Shown: one piece after another, positions 26,189 through 34,062 of the stretch
How positions within the stretch are numbered: position 1 is the stretch's first letter
Layout: each line of letters opens with the position of its first letter
Source: Algoriphagus sp. PAP.12
Lineage (GTDB): Bacteria; Bacteroidota; Bacteroidia; Cytophagales; Cyclobacteriaceae
NCBI RefSeq assembly: GCF_026652115.1
Contig: NZ_JAPPSQ010000023.1
Coordinates: 1-55,057 of the forward strand
Direction of reading: 5' to 3'
Length of the DNA stretch: 55,057 nt
The notes under the pieces: generated by a model
Seen by the model: the letters and a program-made list of their open reading frames with translations, nothing else
The model's database searches: none
What the model was told of the DNA's origin: nothing
Made by a program: the position numbers and the translations under genes

Positions 26189-28459
26189 ATGCTTATTTCA
26201 TCCAAATCTGCCTTGGCTGATCAGGTTTATCCAATAATTCTTGATCCTAAGAATTATTGCGATAAAGAAAAGCTGGTGGACCTATTTCACAATCCTCAAA
26301 TATCTATTGTTGATCAAATTGAGAGTCAGGTAGCAGACTTAATTAAGTCCAACCATCCTACCAAGGCATTATCAAAGAAAGAATTGGAAGGACAAATAGA
26401 TGAGTTTTTCGAAGGTCAGATCAAAGAAGATTATGGTAATTGGGTTTATTACCCATGGAAATCTACATTAGTCCATCTTTTGCCAGAAGAGGAGTTTATT
26501 AGAGTCAGAACACTAAGAAACAATTATAAAATCACTCCTCAGGAACAAGCTGAACTGGCTCAAAAGAAAGTTGGAATCGTCGGGTTGTCAGTAGGTCAAA
26601 GTATTGCTTTGGTCATGGCTCTTGAGAGAAGTTTTGGGGAATTGCGGCTTGCAGATTTCGATACCTTGGAATTGAGTAATCTTAATCGTCTGAGAGCGGG
26701 TGTGACAAATTTGGGAACTGAGAAAGTTGTGATTGCGGCTAGGGAGATTTCAGAAATGGATCCTTATCTCAAGCTAAAGCTTTACCGAGATGGTATTTCG
26801 GAGGATAACATTGATGAGTTTTTTGAGGATGGGGGAATGTTAGACCTGATTATTGATGAATGTGACAGTCTAGATATTAAGGTTTTACTTCGAGAAAAAG
26901 CCAGAAGTAAAAAAGTGGCTTTAATGATGGAAACTTCAGATAGAGGAATGCTAGATGTGGAGCGTTTTGATGATGAACCAGATAGGCCATTGTTTCATGG
27001 GTATTTGGGTGACCTCAATTTGAAATCATTGAAAAACCTGACAAATAAGCAAAAAGTACCCATGGTACTGAAGATAACAGGTGAAGATACCCTTTCAACT
27101 CGGATGAAAGCTTCCCTATTGGAAGTAACTCAGAGTATCACATCTTGGCCTCAATTAGCTTCTTCTGTTTTTTTGGGAGGTGCTTCAATTGGGCACGTTG
27201 CGCGAAATTTTTTATTGGGAGAAGATATTGAGTCGGGCAGGTATTTTGTTGATTTGGATGAATTGATTCCTTCCAAAAAGATTAAAAAAGTAGAACAAAC
27301 TTCATCCGAAGAAGTAAGTCAAAGTTGGTCTGAAGAATCAATTTATAATTACAAGAAAGGTTCCTCATATAAATTGTTGCCTGAAGAGTTGGAGCATTTG
27401 GTCCGATTAGCCAATCTGGCTCCTTCAGGTGGGAATTCTCAACCATGGAAGTGGGTTTTTGATAAAAATGGAGTTCTCCACTTGTTCGAAGACAAATCCT
27501 TGAGCAATTCTTTATTGGATTATAAAAGTTCAGGCTCCCTTTTAGCCTTTGGAGCTGCACTTGAAAATATTCGTCTTGCTGCTGCAGATATGGGGGTCCA
27601 GGTAGAGATAGAATATAAAGTCTCTGAATTTGATCAAGATTACATTGCTCAAATTCGTTTCCAATCAAAATCTTCTGAAAGCATTTCAGTACCATTTGGA
27701 GAGCTTTCTAAGGGAATTGAACTTAGATGCACCAATAGGAAGAATGGTCCAAAAGAAGAATTGAAGTCAGAGGATCTTGAGATTTTGAAGGCTACTGGGA
27801 CTAAAGAAAAAGAGATTTCAATAGAAGTAGTCTCTTCCAATGAAGACTTGAAACAACTTGCTGGTATTATTGGGGGCATGGATCGATATCGATTACTTCA
27901 TGAGCAAGGATATCAGGATTTTATGGATGAAATCCGATGGTCAGATGAAGAAGCCAAAAGCACAGGCGATGGAATAGATATTGCAACTTTGGAAATGGAT
28001 CCTTCCTCCAGAGCTGCCATGGGCTTGGTGAGAGATCCTGGTACAGTAGAATTTTTCAGAAAACATGATTTGGGCTTTGGCCTATCTAAAATTTCTGATG
28101 ATACCATACTTAGCTCCTCAGCTATTTTGATGATTGAAAGCGATTCTTATGATCCTATTTCAATCTTAAAAGCTGGCGCTACTCTTCAGAGAATTTGGCT
28201 GAAAGCTAATATATTGGGTATTAGTATTCAGCCTGTTTCCGGATCCCTGTTTATCTTTCATAGGGTAGAAGGTGAAGAAAACAGTGGGTTTACTCCAGAA
28301 GAAAAAGAAGGTATAAAGGGATTGAAAAAGGACCTGAATGAAATTTTCAATAAAGATCTTCAGAGGAAAGAAATCTTTATGATTCGCCTTAATAAAGCAG
28401 ATGAACCAAGTATGCGTTCCTATCGGCGGGATGTGTGGAAAAGCCTTATAGTGTTGTAG
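26189..28459 (+). CDS. E1-like (ThiF) / nitroreductase fusion, Rv1355c-type
   Basis: 756 residues, apparently cytoplasmic. About 1-120: a helical N-terminal region. About 122-345: a ThiF/MoeB-type adenylating fold with glycine-rich GLSVGQS at 132-138, ADFDTLELSNLNR at 155-167 (nucleotide Asp, substrate-side Asn/Arg), a lysine in GTEK and DLIIDECDS near 219-227. The paired CxxC zinc motifs of many E1 proteins are missing. About 395-745: a nitroreductase-like flavin domain with LANLAPSGGNSQPWKWVF near 407 and LQRIWLKANILGIS near 665. Mycobacterial Rv1355c (MoeY) has the same two-domain plan; its role is not established. E1 plus flavoenzyme pairs occur in azole-modified peptide pathways, but no YcaO or precursor peptide is seen. 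First gene of the operon, 4 bases before the GNAT gene. Substrate unknown. Confidence 0.8.
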   Translation: MLISSKSALADQVYPIILDPKNYCDKEKLVDLFHNPQISIVDQIESQVADLIKSNHPTKALSKKELEGQIDEFFEGQIKEDYGNWVYYPWKSTLVHLLPEEEFIRVRTLRNNYKITPQEQAELAQKKVGIVGLSVGQSIALVMALERSFGELRLADFDTLELSNLNRLRAGVTNLGTEKVVIAAREISEMDPYLKLKLYRDGISEDNIDEFFEDGGMLDLIIDECDSLDIKVLLREKARSKKVALMMETSDRGMLDVERFDDEPDRPLFHGYLGDLNLKSLKNLTNKQKVPMVLKITGEDTLSTRMKASLLEVTQSITSWPQLASSVFLGGASIGHVARNFLLGEDIESGRYFVDLDELIPSKKIKKVEQTSSEEVSQSWSEESIYNYKKGSSYKLLPEELEHLVRLANLAPSGGNSQPWKWVFDKNGVLHLFEDKSLSNSLLDYKSSGSLLAFGAALENIRLAAADMGVQVEIEYKVSEFDQDYIAQIRFQSKSSESISVPFGELSKGIELRCTNRKNGPKEELKSEDLEILKATGTKEKEISIEVVSSNEDLKQLAGIIGGMDRYRLLHEQGYQDFMDEIRWSDEEAKSTGDGIDIATLEMDPSSRAAMGLVRDPGTVEFFRKHDLGFGLSKISDDTILSSSAILMIESDSYDPISILKAGATLQRIWLKANILGISIQPVSGSLFIFHRVEGEENSGFTPEEKEGIKGLKKDLNEIFNKDLQRKEIFMIRLNKADEPSMRSYRRDVWKSLIVL

Positions 28460-28463
28460 GATT

Positions 28464-29150
28464 ATGTATAAGTTGATTGCGTTCAAGGCGGTAGATTATC
28501 CAGAGAGGTGTGAATTGTTCATTGAGGGGCATCGACAGGTATTGGAAAGTATTGGTGTCAAAAAAGTCACATCTGCTAATAATTCATGGGCTCAAAACCC
28601 TGATGTCATAGTGGTAATTGTGGAATCCAGCGAAGATGGGCAGATCTACGGAGGTGCACGAATTCATAAAGCAAATGAAATTTCCCCTCTGCCGATGGTG
28701 GAGGCAATTCAGGATCTAGATAGTTCAATTAGGGATGTAATCGCTAAGGACCTAGATGCAGGAACCGGTGAGGTTTGCGGTCTTTGGAATTCCAGAAAAA
28801 TCACCGGATTAGGGATAGGTGCTATTTTTATGGTTAAAGCTTGTTTGGCATTGGCACCAAAAATCGGCTTAAATTCACTTTACGCATTATTTGCTCCTAC
28901 TACAGTGAAACTTGGACTTGAGATAGGATACGAAGTTTTGTCTGAGGTGGGGAATAACGGTACTTTTTATTATCCCAAATTGGATTTGATTGCTACGGCA
29001 ATGAAACTTCATGATGTAGTCAATCTTCCCATGACAGCAGAGGAACACCGAGAACCGATTTTTAGAATACGAAACAATAGATCACTGATCATTGAAGAAG
29101 TTTATAGAAACAGACATGTCACATTAGAGTACACATCTTTTTTAGAATGA
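28464..29150 (+). CDS. GNAT-fold protein resembling N-acyl-amino-acid / AHL synthases
   Basis: 228 residues, cytoplasmic. The order YGGARIHKAN (about 62-71), GTGEVCGLWNSRK (about 100-112), a helix LGIGAIFMVKACLALAPKIG, then LYALFAPTTVKLGLEIGYEVL and NGTFYYP is that of the FeeM/LuxI branch of GNAT enzymes: a beta strand with substrate Arg, a short E-x-x-GLW segment before the acyl-carrier site, and a late strand-helix-strand. Such enzymes join an acyl chain from acyl-ACP or acyl-CoA to an amino acid or homoserine lactone. The sequence is too far from known members for me to name a product, and a plain acetyltransferase is possible. The stop overlaps the kinase start by 4 bases (ATGA), tying production to sensing. 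Confidence 0.65.
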   Translation: MYKLIAFKAVDYPERCELFIEGHRQVLESIGVKKVTSANNSWAQNPDVIVVIVESSEDGQIYGGARIHKANEISPLPMVEAIQDLDSSIRDVIAKDLDAGTGEVCGLWNSRKITGLGIGAIFMVKACLALAPKIGLNSLYALFAPTTVKLGLEIGYEVLSEVGNNGTFYYPKLDLIATAMKLHDVVNLPMTAEEHREPIFRIRNNRSLIIEEVYRNRHVTLEYTSFLE

Positions 29151-31252
29151 TAAGAACATTAATAATAGTATTTATAGCGGCATTCTTTGCCATTTCTTGT
29201 TCAGAAAAAAATGGCGATGGTTTTAGGTATGTTGGATACACTACTCTTCCAGACTTAGATGAAGGAATAAGTAATCTCAACTTGGAGAATATTTCCTGGA
29301 AAGAAGAGAAAGATGCAAACCTCTTTTTGGGATACAGTGATTCGGTCTTTTTGATAAAAGTAATTTTAGATTCCCGATTCTCAAATGAAAGCCAAGTTGA
29401 CATTTCCTTTGAAAACCCAATGCTCAATGAGATCGAAGTTTATGACCAAAACGGCTCATTATTATCCCAATTGGGAAGAGTGAATTATACCAAAAGTGAT
29501 TTCAATTCACTCTTTAATCAAGAATTGATTCCAGTCAATGAGACATTGACTTATTACATTAAAGTAAAAAGTTTGGGGAATATTGTTGTCCCAATTGAAA
29601 TCAATCATGAAGCTGAGTCAAAATACGCGCTGAAGCTGGATCAGAAAAATGTACTTTTTGGGATTTACTTTGGGATTGTATTGGCAATGTTTTTTTACAA
29701 TCTCTTCTTATGGTCTTCAACCAAGGATTACCTCTATGGGATTTTTATCTTTTATATCCTTTTGGAGGGACTGAATCAAAGTGTTTTGGCAGGTTATGTG
29801 GATGCCTACTTCTGGCCCGATAATATTTATCTAAAAGAACACGCTTTCTATATCACCACCATTTTGGTTTCAATGACGGGGATTTATTATTCATTGAAGT
29901 TTTTGAATATTAAGAATCTCAATAAGAAAGTTTATAATGTTGGATTTGGAGTTATTGTAATTTACTTTTTTGTATTGATTACATTCTTTATTGATTTTGG
30001 AATTGGTCAGTTCAATATCAAAATGATGCAAAGCTTGTTGGGTTTTGTGTCATTCTATTTGCTATCAATTTCAATTTTCAGCCTAAGAAAAGGCTATCGT
30101 CCAGCTAAGTTTTTCTTGTTTGCCTGGTCATTATTGATAGTTAGCATGATGATATTCCTTCTTAGATATCTGAATTTCCTACCTCATAATTTTTTCACCA
30201 ATTACGTATTTACCATCGGGGTGACGTTTGAAACAATTTTGTTAGCCTTTGCTTTAGCAGATAAAATCAACATCCTGAAAAAAGAAAAAGAGCGTGAGCA
30301 GTCAGAGCGTTTAAGAGTATTGAAGGAGAATGAGCAGCTGATCAAAGAGCAAAATGTTCTTTTGGAAGATAAAGTAAGGGTGCGAACTGATGAATTGGAA
30401 CAGGCACTTCGAAATCTTCAAAATACCCAAAGCCAATTAGTAAGCCAAGAGAAGATGGCTTCTTTAGGTCAGTTGACAGCAGGTATTGCTCACGAAATCA
30501 ATAACCCAATCAACTTTGTGAGTTCCAATATTATGCCTCTTAAGCGAGATATAGCGGACATAATGGAAGTGATTGAGTTCTATAGAGAGACTGGAAAAGA
30601 AGAGTTTAAAGAGGAGTCAAAGAAGAAAGCTTTGGATCTGGAAGAAGACTTGGAATTGGACTATGTGCTTGATGAAGTTGATCAGTTATTGAAAGGGATG
30701 GAAGAAGGAGCCAAAAGGACCGTGGAAATTGTGAAAGGCTTAAGATTATTCTCCAGAGTAGATGAGCAGGATGTGAAGAAAGTGGATCTCCATGATGGTA
30801 TCAATAGCACTATTATTTTGCTGAATAGTTCGATTCCTGGAAAAATAAGAATTGTAAGAGAGTTTGGAGAGTTGCCATTAGTGGAATGTCTGGCAGGTAA
30901 AATCAACCAGGTATTTATGAATATTATCAATAATGCTGTTCATGCATTGAGTGATAATTTAGATACCATCAGTGATCCAAAAATAACGCTAAGGACCAAG
31001 GATACTGGGGATCAGGTGGTTGTGGAAATTGAGGATAATGGTCCTGGAATGCCAGAAAGTGTCAAGCAAAGAATTTTCGAACCTTTCTTTACTACAAAGG
31101 CAGTTGGGAAGGGTACAGGTTTGGGCCTTTCAATAGTTTATTCTATTATTGAGAACCATAAAGGGACCCTGGAAGTAAAATCTGAAGAAGGTCAAGGAAC
31201 TACTTTTATTATAACGCTACCTGTTTACCAAAGCACAGCCAAATATGAATAG
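29147..31252 (+). CDS. 7TMR-DISM sensor histidine kinase with lipobox-like N-terminus
   Basis: 701 residues. The N-terminal signal ends FFAISC (Cys18), so a lipid anchor on the outer face is possible. About 30-165: a beta-rich 7TMR-DISMED2-type extracytoplasmic domain. About 170-375: seven membrane helices (7TMR-DISM). About 378-435: a coiled coil rich in Glu/Lys. HisKA H-box GQLTAGIAHEINNPINF (His near 449), then an insertion rich in Glu/Lys, and a HATPase domain (NNAVHAL N box, EDNGPGMP G1, GTGLGLSIV G2). 7TMR-DISM receptors are thought to sense small molecules outside the inner membrane. The product of the two upstream enzyme genes is an obvious candidate. It overlaps the next gene by 8 bases. 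Confidence 0.9.
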   Translation: MIRTLIIVFIAAFFAISCSEKNGDGFRYVGYTTLPDLDEGISNLNLENISWKEEKDANLFLGYSDSVFLIKVILDSRFSNESQVDISFENPMLNEIEVYDQNGSLLSQLGRVNYTKSDFNSLFNQELIPVNETLTYYIKVKSLGNIVVPIEINHEAESKYALKLDQKNVLFGIYFGIVLAMFFYNLFLWSSTKDYLYGIFIFYILLEGLNQSVLAGYVDAYFWPDNIYLKEHAFYITTILVSMTGIYYSLKFLNIKNLNKKVYNVGFGVIVIYFFVLITFFIDFGIGQFNIKMMQSLLGFVSFYLLSISIFSLRKGYRPAKFFLFAWSLLIVSMMIFLLRYLNFLPHNFFTNYVFTIGVTFETILLAFALADKINILKKEKEREQSERLRVLKENEQLIKEQNVLLEDKVRVRTDELEQALRNLQNTQSQLVSQEKMASLGQLTAGIAHEINNPINFVSSNIMPLKRDIADIMEVIEFYRETGKEEFKEESKKKALDLEEDLELDYVLDEVDQLLKGMEEGAKRTVEIVKGLRLFSRVDEQDVKKVDLHDGINSTIILLNSSIPGKIRIVREFGELPLVECLAGKINQVFMNIINNAVHALSDNLDTISDPKITLRTKDTGDQVVVEIEDNGPGMPESVKQRIFEPFFTTKAVGKGTGLGLSIVYSIIENHKGTLEVKSEEGQGTTFIITLPVYQSTAKYE

Positions 31253-32330
31253 CAAAATTCATGTGCTCTACATAGATGATGAGGATAATAACCTCAAATC
31301 TTTTAGAGCTACTTTAAGAAAGGATTTTAAGATTTTTACAGCTATTGATGCAGAAGAAGGGCTCAAAATAGCTCAAGAAGAAGATGTTCATGTTGTAATC
31401 GCTGACCAAAGGATGCCGGGAATGACCGGTACTGAGTTTTTTGAAAAATTGATTGAAATCAATCCTGATCCTATTAGAATTCTCTTGACAGGTTATTCTG
31501 ATATTGCCTCTGTAATCGATGCGATCAACAAAGGCGAAGTTTACCGTTTTATCGATAAGCCATGGAATATTGAGCAGATCAAAAACTCGATCAAAAATGC
31601 AGCGGATATTTTCTTTATGCGTCAAGAGCTCAAAGAAAAAAACATCAGGCTAAAGAAGTTGCATACAGAAATGAATCAATTTGTTTATAGCCTTTCTCAC
31701 GAATTGAGAGGACCATTGATGAGTATTTCAGGAGTATCCAAACTCGCCAAAATGGAGGTGAGTGATCCTAATATCATGGAGTATTTTGAAATGATTGATT
31801 CTGCAACTACCAAATTGGATGACTTCATTTACAAAATGTTGGACTTCTATAGATCTACTAAAATTGATCACAAAGTTGCTGAGATTGACTTCAAAGCAGT
31901 GGTTGGGCAACAGATGGAAGCCTATCATGCCAAGTTTGATCTTCAGCATTTCCATATTGATGTACAAATCACCCAAGAAGATGTATTCTATTCGGATGAA
32001 TCTAAAATCCGAGTGATCTTGAATAATTTATTTAGCAATTCCGTCCAATTCCAAAAAAGGGGAGAAGGTGAGAAAAGGATTAGTCTTACTGTTGATGTGA
32101 GAGAAGGTCAGGCTCTTATTATGTTGGAAGACAATGGAATAGGAATTGATGAACGTCATCGTTCTGATGTGTTTAATCTATTTACACGTGCCACTCAAAA
32201 GAATGTAGGTACTGGGTTAGGACTCTATATGGTCAAAGAAGCGGTGGAGCAATTAGGTGGAAATATAGAATTGGAATCAGTCTTGGATGAGGGAACTACC
32301 TTTAGAGTCTCACTTCCTTCATTGAAATAA
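31245..32330 (+). CDS. Receiver-histidine kinase hybrid (REC-HisKA-HATPase)
   Basis: 361 residues, no membrane segment. Receiver 1-120 (YIDDEDN, phosphorylation Asp in IADQRMPGMTG near 53, Lys in IDKPWN), a short coiled linker, HisKA with FVYSLSHELRGPLMSISG (His near 151) and HATPase (NNLFSN, LEDNGIGID, GTGLGLYMV). A soluble kinase with its own receiver at the front suits the second step of a relay: phosphate or an allosteric signal from the membrane kinase would alter the output kinase. The receiver is a sister of the one at 25510. No DNA-binding domain. Last gene of the operon. Confidence 0.9.
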   Translation: MNSKIHVLYIDDEDNNLKSFRATLRKDFKIFTAIDAEEGLKIAQEEDVHVVIADQRMPGMTGTEFFEKLIEINPDPIRILLTGYSDIASVIDAINKGEVYRFIDKPWNIEQIKNSIKNAADIFFMRQELKEKNIRLKKLHTEMNQFVYSLSHELRGPLMSISGVSKLAKMEVSDPNIMEYFEMIDSATTKLDDFIYKMLDFYRSTKIDHKVAEIDFKAVVGQQMEAYHAKFDLQHFHIDVQITQEDVFYSDESKIRVILNNLFSNSVQFQKRGEGEKRISLTVDVREGQALIMLEDNGIGIDERHRSDVFNLFTRATQKNVGTGLGLYMVKEAVEQLGGNIELESVLDEGTTFRVSLPSLK

Positions 32331-32337
32331 CCCCTTC

Positions 32338-32380
32338 TTTGTGGTGATTTTAGTCGGAAAGCGTATCTTTGCCCTCCGAC
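32338..32380 (+). promoter_or_regulatory. ppa promoter inside a terminator-like hairpin
   Basis: TTTG (32338-32341), 22 bases, TATCTTTG (32364-32371, perfect -7 element). The -7 element lies in the 16-base loop of an inverted repeat, GTCGGA (32353-32358) and TCCGAC (32375-32380), followed by TTTTTATT. The repeat may end the upstream operon while the promoter restarts transcription. Confidence 0.5.
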
Positions 32381-32405
32381 TTTTTATTAACAAAAAGAAA
32401 AATTT

Positions 32406-32942
32406 ATGATTAACCCTTGGCATGATGTCAATATTGGGAAAGAATCTCCTGAAGTTGTAATGGGAGTTGTCGAAATTCCCAAAGGAAGTAAAGGCAAATA
32501 CGAATTGCATAAAAAATCAGGGATGTTGATGTTGGACAGGGTATTATTCTCTGCAGTTCACTATCCTGCTAATTATGGATTTATTCCTCAAACCTTTTGT
32601 GAGGATCATGACCCTTTGGATATCTTGATTATCTCTCAAATTGATATCCCATCTATGTGCTTGGTTGAAGCAAAGGTGATCGGTGTGATGAGAATGGTTG
32701 ATGGTGGTGAGGCAGATGATAAAATCATCGCTGTAGCAGCTGGTGATCAGTCCGTCAACTATATCAATGATATCGACGAACTTCCTCCTCACTTGATGAA
32801 GGAAATTCACAGATTCTTTGAGGACTATAAGAAGTTGGAAAACAAAGAAGTGAAAGTTGAAGACTTCTTGGGCAAAGAAGATGCTCTTAGAATTATCAGA
32901 GAGAGTATTGATCTTTATGACAAGAACTTTAGAAACCAATAA
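32406..32942 (+). CDS. ppa: Inorganic pyrophosphatase
   Basis: 178 residues, the usual length of soluble family I pyrophosphatase. VVEIPKGSKGKYE, ALHYPANYGFIPQT-like SAVHYPANYGFIPQT, EDHDPLDILI with metal-binding aspartates, and INDIDELPPHLMKEI match the family. It splits pyrophosphate in the cytoplasm. Single-gene unit with its own promoter and terminator. Confidence 0.95.
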   Translation: MINPWHDVNIGKESPEVVMGVVEIPKGSKGKYELHKKSGMLMLDRVLFSAVHYPANYGFIPQTFCEDHDPLDILIISQIDIPSMCLVEAKVIGVMRMVDGGEADDKIIAVAAGDQSVNYINDIDELPPHLMKEIHRFFEDYKKLENKEVKVEDFLGKEDALRIIRESIDLYDKNFRNQ

Positions 32943-32949
32943 AAATTTT

Positions 32950-32973
32950 AAGCCTGAGAAATCAGGCTTTTTT
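32950..32973 (+). terminator. Terminator of ppa
   Basis: AAGCCTGA (32950-32957), loop GAAA, TCAGGCTT (32962-32969), then Ts. The hairpin starts 7 bases after the stop and overlaps the 3' end of the convergent gene. Confidence 0.9.
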
Positions 32974-33420
32974 ACTTTTTACGCGTTGCTTCGGAGCTTT
33001 TTTGATCAAATATTTGATTAGGTCGGTATAAGCGTCGTGCTCGTGATTGGAAACCGAAATGGACTGCTTGTCCGAAAATGCAATGGTTAATTGCTTGAAT
33101 TCTTTTTTATTGGCCATTACCACTTCCTCTTCCCAAGCTAAAATATCAGAAACGGGATATGCTTTGTGAAATCCCCGAAGTGGCATCTTAATGATAATTT
33201 GATCTCTTCCTGCGGTGATAAACCGAAAACCCGCCAACATCTTCACCAAAAGCATCAAAAGAACCAAAGTGATAATCGTAGCAGCAATCAGGTAAAACCA
33301 AAAGCCAAAGCTTCCTTTGTAAGCGAAATCCCTTAAAATCAGGATTAAGCCTGCCAAAAGAGCCACTACGATAATTCCCAGTGAAAAATAAGTGGAGCTT
33401 TTCGGTTTAATGACGACCAT
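32962..33420 (-). CDS. Hypothetical membrane protein (PH-like domain)
   Basis: 152 residues from the ATG at 33420; a longer frame begins at 33456, but the later start gives an ordinary overlap of 14 bases with the gene upstream. Two membrane helices (about 13-35 and 45-68), then a beta-rich cytoplasmic part with FRFITAGRDQIIIKMPLRGFHKAYPVSDILAWEEE shortened here to its core, resembling a small PH-like/DUF304 fold, and a basic tail. Function unknown. It follows the ACP phosphodiesterase gene. Confidence 0.7.
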   Translation of the reverse strand: MVVIKPKSSTYFSLGIIVVALLAGLILILRDFAYKGSFGFWFYLIAATIITLVLLMLLVKMLAGFRFITAGRDQIIIKMPLRGFHKAYPVSDILAWEEEVVMANKKEFKQLTIAFSDKQSISVSNHEHDAYTDLIKYLIKKAPKQRVKSKKA

Positions 33421-34012
33421 GTGCTTGTTGGATTTCTTGAAGTTTTTCGAACGCAAAAGTCTCTAAATCTTTGAAAAAAGCTAAGAAAATCACGTCAAAT
33501 TCTTTTTCTCTTTCTACTAAAGCCAAATGAGCTTCTTCCATTTTGGAGTTGAATTTGGTTCTTTTGGACATTCCTGTAAGCGCACTTTGAATACCTTCTA
33601 CGCTTCCATAAGCCAAAAGCCAATTGTCCTGTCGCATCCAATAATACATGTTGGCAAAGCGTGGCGGAAATATCTCTTCATAAGAGTCTAGGGTTTCAAA
33701 AGTTTCCTGAATAAAGGTTTCCAGAGGAATATCTTTGAACTCCTTCCAATGTTTAATTAAAAAGTAATCGAAAAAAATATCAGTGATTACAGTGGAATAA
33801 TGCCCAAACTTGGGTCTCAAATAGGATTGTCCTGCTTTCACAAGAGGATGTGAATCGGTGAAGAAATCTATTTCCCGATGGAGCAAAATGCCCATCAGAA
33901 TCCCATCTTCAAAGTCATTGATCTGTTTTCCTTTGACAAAATCGGCTATAAAATTCCCGACCAGAATTTTTTCTTGTTGAAAGGAAAGAAATGCATGAGC
34001 AAGAAAATTCAT
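33407..34012 (-). CDS. acpH: Acyl carrier protein phosphodiesterase family protein
   Basis: 201 residues. MNFLAHAFLS, GNFIADFVKG, GILLHREIDFFTDSHP and GHYSTVITDIFFDYFL form the conserved His/Asp set of the AcpH (DUF479) family, a distant HD-type fold that removes 4'-phosphopantetheine from ACP. Normal length. Overlaps the next gene by 14 bases. Confidence 0.9.
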   Translation of the reverse strand: MNFLAHAFLSFQQEKILVGNFIADFVKGKQINDFEDGILMGILLHREIDFFTDSHPLVKAGQSYLRPKFGHYSTVITDIFFDYFLIKHWKEFKDIPLETFIQETFETLDSYEEIFPPRFANMYYWMRQDNWLLAYGSVEGIQSALTGMSKRTKFNSKMEEAHLALVEREKEFDVIFLAFFKDLETFAFEKLQEIQQAHGRH

Positions 34013-34062
34013 AAGGGAGAAACTCTAAGACTTTTGATTAGTTTCGCCTAAAATACGGATTG

